Assembly: GCA_024654265.1 (NCBI GenBank)
Contig: JANLIO010000061.1
Coordinates: 1 to 17,332, forward strand
Length of the DNA stretch: 17,332 nt
From: a bacterium
Lineage (GTDB): Bacteria > Patescibacteriota > Patescibacteriia > 2-12-FULL-60-25
Reading direction: 5' to 3'
The notes beneath the pieces were generated by a model. The model saw only the letters and a program-made list of their open reading frames with translations, ran no database searches and was not told the origin of the DNA. Positions 14,029 through 17,332 of the stretch are shown here, piece by piece (position 1 is the first letter of the stretch; every line of letters begins with the position of its first letter). The translations under genes and the position numbers were made by a program.

Positions 14029-14062
14029 AGAGGGATTCCTCCACTACGGTCGGAATGACAGG
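14029..14062 (+). repeat. Dispersed repeat, diverged copy C (inverted)
   Basis: It starts AGAGGGATTCCTCCACTACGG and ends GGTCGGAATGACAGG. It has the same plan as copies A and B but the opposite orientation, with several changes. Confidence 0.6.
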
Positions 14063-14074
14063 ATAAAAAAACAT

Positions 14075-14098
14075 ACACCTTCCATCTATGGAAGGTGT
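14075..14098. terminator. Terminator hairpin after the exchanger
   Basis: An 11-base arm pair ACACCTTCCAT / ATGGAAGGTGT (14075-14085 with 14088-14098) is followed by TTCTT on the plus strand. On the minus strand a seven-T run follows after GTATG. It can stop transcripts from either side; the exchanger is the likely user. Confidence 0.65.
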
Positions 14099-14166
14099 TC
14101 TTAAAACAAACTGAATCTAATCAAATAAGATTGTTCTAATCAAAACCATTGCGCTTTTCAAACAAA

Positions 14167-14269
14167 GATGGGGGTTTGGGGGTCGCCTGCCTGTTTGAGT
14201 GATCTAGCGATAGCGTTGAACGAGTTCAGCCGACCCCCAACATCTTTTTTGTGTCACTTTTGTGATATG
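14167..14269 (+). repeat. 103-bp inverted repeat, right copy
   Basis: It is the reverse complement of 1-103 at 100 of 103 positions. GGGGGTCG (14178-14185) pairs with CGACCCCC (14231-14238), and six T follow (14245-14250). It is downstream of the exchanger in the same sense, as the left copy is downstream of copA. The loop carries CTAGCGATAG, a possible small inner hairpin. It may be a dispersed terminator-like element or a small structured RNA; no ORF is inside it. Confidence 0.9.
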
Positions 14270-14281
14270 ACAAAAAGTGAC
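14253..14281. repeat. Hairpin straddling the right repeat end
   Basis: GTCACTTTTGT (14253-14263) pairs with ACAAAAAGTGAC (14270-14281), with one bulged base and a loop of six. The left arm lies inside the 103-bp repeat and the right arm outside it, so the true element may be longer. The matching part of the left copy would be off the window. Confidence 0.6.
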
Positions 14282-14581
14282 TAGAAGTGCGTTTGAAATC
14301 TAAAAGCACTTATAAGAGGAATCCCGAATGCGTTCGGGGTGAGGAAAAACTAAGAAGTGAGTATGGAATATACCACTTTGATTTCCTGGATCCTGGATTA
14401 AATCCAGGATGACATATAAAACTGAGCACCGAGAACTGAAAGATCCAGCCTCATTCCCACACTCGCCAAATCCAAATGTTTCATGTACGATCTTTATTCA
14501 CCTCGGGATTTTGCACCCTCTTTATCAAATCGTTTGTAAAGACGGGGTCAGAATCGTTTCCGAGGGTATTTGGGTTTTTAT

Positions 14582-17230
14582 ATGCAAGATAAAATCATCA
14601 TCAAAGGTGCGCGTGAACATAATTTGAAGAATATTTCTCTTGAGTTACCGCGAAATAAAATGATTGTGTTTACGGGGCTTTCCGGATCAGGGAAGTCGTC
14701 TTTGGCATTTGATACGATTTTTGCGGAAGGTCAGCGTCGATATGTTGAATCTCTTTCCGCGTACGCGCGACAGTTTTTGGGTCAGCTTAAAAAGCCGGAT
14801 GTGGACGAGATCGAAGGTTTGTCACCTGCTATTTCAATTGATCAAAAAGCACATTCCGCAAATCCGCGATCTACCGTTGCGACAATTACTGAAATCTACG
14901 ATTATCTTCGCGTGTTGTACGCGCGCATCGGAAAACCACATTGTCCAATCGATAACGCGCCGATTCAAAAGATGACCGTGGAGGAGATGGTGAACGTTGT
15001 TTTAAAACGAACGATTGAACTGCATGCGGATCCGGAAGAGATAAAGAAAAAGATATCCGCATCTCGAGTGCAATCAAAGGATCGGTTGATGGAGAAAAAG
15101 GGATCTCTCCGCGCTGGTCGAGATGACGGGAAGAGTGGTCGAGATGACGGGAAGAGTGGTCGAGATGACGGAAGAGAGGAGATTACGATTCTTGCCCCGA
15201 TTATTCGTGGGCGAAAAGGGGAGTATCATCAGTTGCTTCAAGATTTGTACGAAGCGGGATTTTTGGAAATTCGGATGGATGGACAATGGAAAAATCTGCG
15301 AGATCGAATCAATCTTTCGCGGTATAAGATTCATACGATTGAAGTTGTTGTTGATCGAATCCCACTCGCATGGCCGGTTGAAGGGAACAAAGCACTTCGC
15401 ACACGTACCGCAGAAGCGATGGAGATTGCTGTGGACCGATCAAATGGAAATGTGATCGCGATTTTAGATGATGGTTCCGAACGGTTGATGTCTACGCGAT
15501 TTTCTTGTCCAGAACACGAATTTGCGTTTCCCGAAATTGAACCACGATTATTTTCATTTAATTCGCCATACGGAGCGTGTGAAGCGTGTAACGGATTGGG
15601 AACGGCGGATTTATTTTCTGAGGAGCTTTGCAACGTGTGTCATGGCGTTCGTCTCCGTCGTGAAGCGAGACATGTGTATGTTGGTACAAAAAATATCGTT
15701 GAACTGACGGCGATGTCGATTCGCGATGCGCATGATTTTCTTTCCAAGCTAAAATTATCAGAAACGGATTCTACGATTTCCGCACCCATTATGCGGGAGA
15801 TTTTAGCGCGTCTTACATTCATGTTGGATGTTGGACTTCATTATCTCACATTAGATCGTCGTGCAGGAACATTATCCGGCGGAGAAGCTCAGCGTATCCG
15901 GCTTGCATCACAGATTGGATCTCGACTTGTCGGCGCGCTTTATGTTTTGGACGAACCGACAATCGGATTACACCAACGGGATAATGTTCGGTTAGTTGAA
16001 ACACTCGAAAAACTTCGCGATCTTGGTAACACAATTATCGTCGTTGAGCATGACGAGGATACGATCACGGCGTCGGATTATCTCGTGGATATCGGGCCGG
16101 GTGCAGGCATTCACGGTGGAAATATTGTCGTTGCAGGTGAAATGCCAAAGGTTTTGAACGATAAAACAAGTTTAACGTGTGCGTATCTTCGCGGTGAAAA
16201 AACAATTCCATATCCAAAAAAACGACGACCTCCTGCAAAAGAATTTATTTCAATTAAAAAAGCGAGTGAAAATAATCTTAAAAATCTCACTGTCAAAATC
16301 CCGCTCAAACGATTTGTGTGCGTGACGGGAGTCTCGGGATCCGGAAAATCCACGCTCATGATCGACGTGCTGTATCGAGCCATGGCGGCTCGATTGCACG
16401 GATGTCAGCTTATCCCCGGAAAATTTGAGAAGATCGATGGCATCGATTGGGTGGATAAAATTATTGATGTGGATCAATCGCCTATTGGACGAACACCACG
16501 ATCCAATCCCGCGACGTACACGGGAATTTGGAATCATATCCGTACGTTATTTTCTATGACGCCGGATGCACGCGTGCGTGGATGGAAACCCGGACGTTTT
16601 TCATTTAACGTTCCGGGTGGACGATGTGAGCACTGCGAAGGAAAAGGACAACTTGCAATTGAGATGCACTTTTTGCCGACAGTGTATGTTCCGTGCGACG
16701 TGTGCAAAGGCACGCGGTTTGATCGTGAGACACTTGAGATCAAGTATCGCGGAAAATCAATTTACGATGTATTAAAGATGACGGTCGAAGAAGCACGTTC
16801 ATTTTTTAACGACATCCCACCGATTTACGATCGAACACGTTTGTTGGGTGAAGTTGGTCTTGAATATATTGAACTCGGTCAACCGGCGACAACATTATCC
16901 GGCGGTGAAGCGCAACGAATTAAACTCGCAACGGAACTTGCGCGACGTGATACAGGAAAAACATTTTATCTTTTAGATGAACCAACAACCGGACTTCATT
17001 TTGATGACGTCCGCAAATTATTAGAAGTTCTTCACCGCCTTGTTTCTCGTGGAAACACGGTCGCCGTGATCGAGCATAATCTCGACGTTATCAAAAACGC
17101 GGATTGGATTATTGACATGGGTCCGGAAGGGGGAGACGGGGGAGGGAAGATTGTGGCGCAAGGCACGCCCGAGGAGATTGCGAATAATCCGAATAGTGCG
17201 ACTGGGGAGTATTTGAGGAAGGTTTTGTAG
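14582..17230 (+). CDS. uvrA: Excinuclease ABC subunit A, shortened
   Basis: This 882-aa UvrA is the damage-sensing ATPase of nucleotide excision repair; it dimerises and loads UvrB. It has two ABC modules: GLSGSGKSS (32-40) with LSGGEAQR (431-438) and DEPT (457-460), then a second GVSGSGKST, LSGGEAQR and DEPTTG. The UvrB-binding region (about 125-260) is present but carries an inserted Arg/Asp/Gly/Lys repeat (174-200). The first zinc site reads C309-x2-H312 and C333-x2-C336, so His replaces the usual second Cys. After GLG only about 9 residues lead to CNVC (350-353), where typical UvrA has about 110. The insertion domain is therefore missing, which explains the length below the usual 940. The second zinc site (CEHC and CDVC) is intact. 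I chose ATG 14582; a TTG at 14570 would add four residues. Confidence 0.96.
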   Translation: MQDKIIIKGAREHNLKNISLELPRNKMIVFTGLSGSGKSSLAFDTIFAEGQRRYVESLSAYARQFLGQLKKPDVDEIEGLSPAISIDQKAHSANPRSTVATITEIYDYLRVLYARIGKPHCPIDNAPIQKMTVEEMVNVVLKRTIELHADPEEIKKKISASRVQSKDRLMEKKGSLRAGRDDGKSGRDDGKSGRDDGREEITILAPIIRGRKGEYHQLLQDLYEAGFLEIRMDGQWKNLRDRINLSRYKIHTIEVVVDRIPLAWPVEGNKALRTRTAEAMEIAVDRSNGNVIAILDDGSERLMSTRFSCPEHEFAFPEIEPRLFSFNSPYGACEACNGLGTADLFSEELCNVCHGVRLRREARHVYVGTKNIVELTAMSIRDAHDFLSKLKLSETDSTISAPIMREILARLTFMLDVGLHYLTLDRRAGTLSGGEAQRIRLASQIGSRLVGALYVLDEPTIGLHQRDNVRLVETLEKLRDLGNTIIVVEHDEDTITASDYLVDIGPGAGIHGGNIVVAGEMPKVLNDKTSLTCAYLRGEKTIPYPKKRRPPAKEFISIKKASENNLKNLTVKIPLKRFVCVTGVSGSGKSTLMIDVLYRAMAARLHGCQLIPGKFEKIDGIDWVDKIIDVDQSPIGRTPRSNPATYTGIWNHIRTLFSMTPDARVRGWKPGRFSFNVPGGRCEHCEGKGQLAIEMHFLPTVYVPCDVCKGTRFDRETLEIKYRGKSIYDVLKMTVEEARSFFNDIPPIYDRTRLLGEVGLEYIELGQPATTLSGGEAQRIKLATELARRDTGKTFYLLDEPTTGLHFDDVRKLLEVLHRLVSRGNTVAVIEHNLDVIKNADWIIDMGPEGGDGGGKIVAQGTPEEIANNPNSATGEYLRKVL
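15101..15179 (+). repeat. In-frame dispersed repeat inside uvrA
   Basis: It starts GGGATCTCTCC and reaches GGTCGAGATGACGGG like intergenic copy B. Two further near-identical 21-bp tandem copies of AAGAGTGGTCGAGATGACGG follow. It is translated as GSLRAGRDDGKS and (GRDDGKS)n, with no stop. This is seen directly; insertion followed by tandem duplication is the inferred history. Confidence 0.85.
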
Positions 17231-17278
17231 TAACCCGATCTCGGTGCGCCGACACCTTGAACCATTATGTGAGTTTTT

Positions 17279-17301
17279 GACGGTATCCGATCCATACCGT
17301 C
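17279..17301. repeat. Hairpin downstream of uvrA
   Basis: A perfect 8-bp inverted repeat GACGGTAT / ATACCGTC (17279-17286 with 17294-17301) has a 7-base loop. There is no T-run after it on either strand, so it is not a typical terminator. The 102 bases after uvrA hold no other visible feature. Confidence 0.5.
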
Positions 17302-17332
17302 GCAAAGATCGCGTAGGAGAGGATAAAAATCC

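Larger units (their letters stand above)
13815..14581. other. Repeat-rich 767-bp intergenic spacer
   Basis: This non-coding spacer between the exchanger and uvrA is built from repeats and hairpins. It contains three copies of a dispersed element (13887-14062), a terminator (14075-14098), the right 103-bp inverted repeat (14167-14269), an overlapping hairpin (14253-14281), and two small palindromes: ATCCCGAA / TTCGGGGT at 14321-14340, and TCCTGGAT / ATCCAGGA at 14391-14409. From 14410 to 14581 I see no clear structure and no convincing uvrA promoter. Short reading frames here follow the repeats and are not supported as genes. Confidence 0.8.

Noticed and set aside
13885..14062. Possible CRISPR array
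   Set aside because: Only two near-identical 36-bp units and one inverted diverged copy are present, with a 37-base gap, no regular spacers and no cas gene. It is a dispersed intergenic repeat.
14170..14182. G-quadruplex at GGGGGTTTGGGGG
   Set aside because: Only two G-runs stand close together; the stem with CGACCCCC explains the second one better.
1..14269. Composite transposon bounded by the inverted repeats
   Set aside because: No transposase or integrase gene and no target-site duplication can be seen, and the block contains housekeeping genes such as engB.
1..17332. Alternative genetic code with TGA read as an amino acid
   Set aside because: TGA ends a gene in an ATGA overlap at 4298-4301, and known proteins read through without internal TGA.

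Overview
The window is a compact bacterial chromosome segment that uses the standard code, with TGA serving as a stop. It looks like a Candidate Phyla Radiation (Patescibacteria) genome: many short membrane or secreted proteins of unfamiliar families, almost no Shine-Dalgarno sequences, a shortened UvrA, and dispersed palindromic intergenic repeats. The assignment is an inference from style; no marker gene here fixes the phylum.

Layout. Bases 1-274 hold repeats and terminators. From 9772 down to 275 on the minus strand runs a tightly packed set of 12 genes, with gaps or overlaps of a few bases except for two gaps of 40-60 bases. In order of transcription they are: a secreted Cys/His/Met-rich small protein; a DUF1573 protein; a small one-helix protein ending in Cys; a tandem-thioredoxin protein; a CxxCC/CGCxH protein; a second DUF1573 protein; a thioredoxin-DsbD/CcdA fusion; a 4-helix membrane protein ending in CC; a secreted protein of unknown family; a 4-helix membrane protein with a CCMH motif; an HMA-TauE/UreH-cupredoxin fusion; and a CopA-type Cu(I) ATPase. 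A minus-strand promoter overlapping a CsoR-like inverted repeat precedes the first gene, and a terminator-like hairpin separates gene 1 from gene 2.

Divergent from this operon are a rhodanese and engB (plus strand). Facing engB across a shared terminator is a DEAD-box RNA helicase (minus strand) with a repetitive Arg/Ser-rich tail. A CaCA-family cation exchanger (plus) and uvrA (plus) follow, separated by a 767-base repeat-rich spacer.

How the genes may work together (inference): the ATPase expels Cu(I). The HMA-TauE-cupredoxin fusion and the two small Cys-tailed membrane proteins could pass copper to or across the membrane. The thioredoxin-DsbD fusion, tandem thioredoxin, DUF1573 proteins and CxxCC protein would manage thiols and copper on the outer face. 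No copper enzyme is encoded here, so the client, if any, is unknown.

Other notable points are a near-identical 103-bp inverted repeat flanking about 14 kb, a dispersed repeat inserted in frame in uvrA, and a UvrA that lacks the insertion domain.
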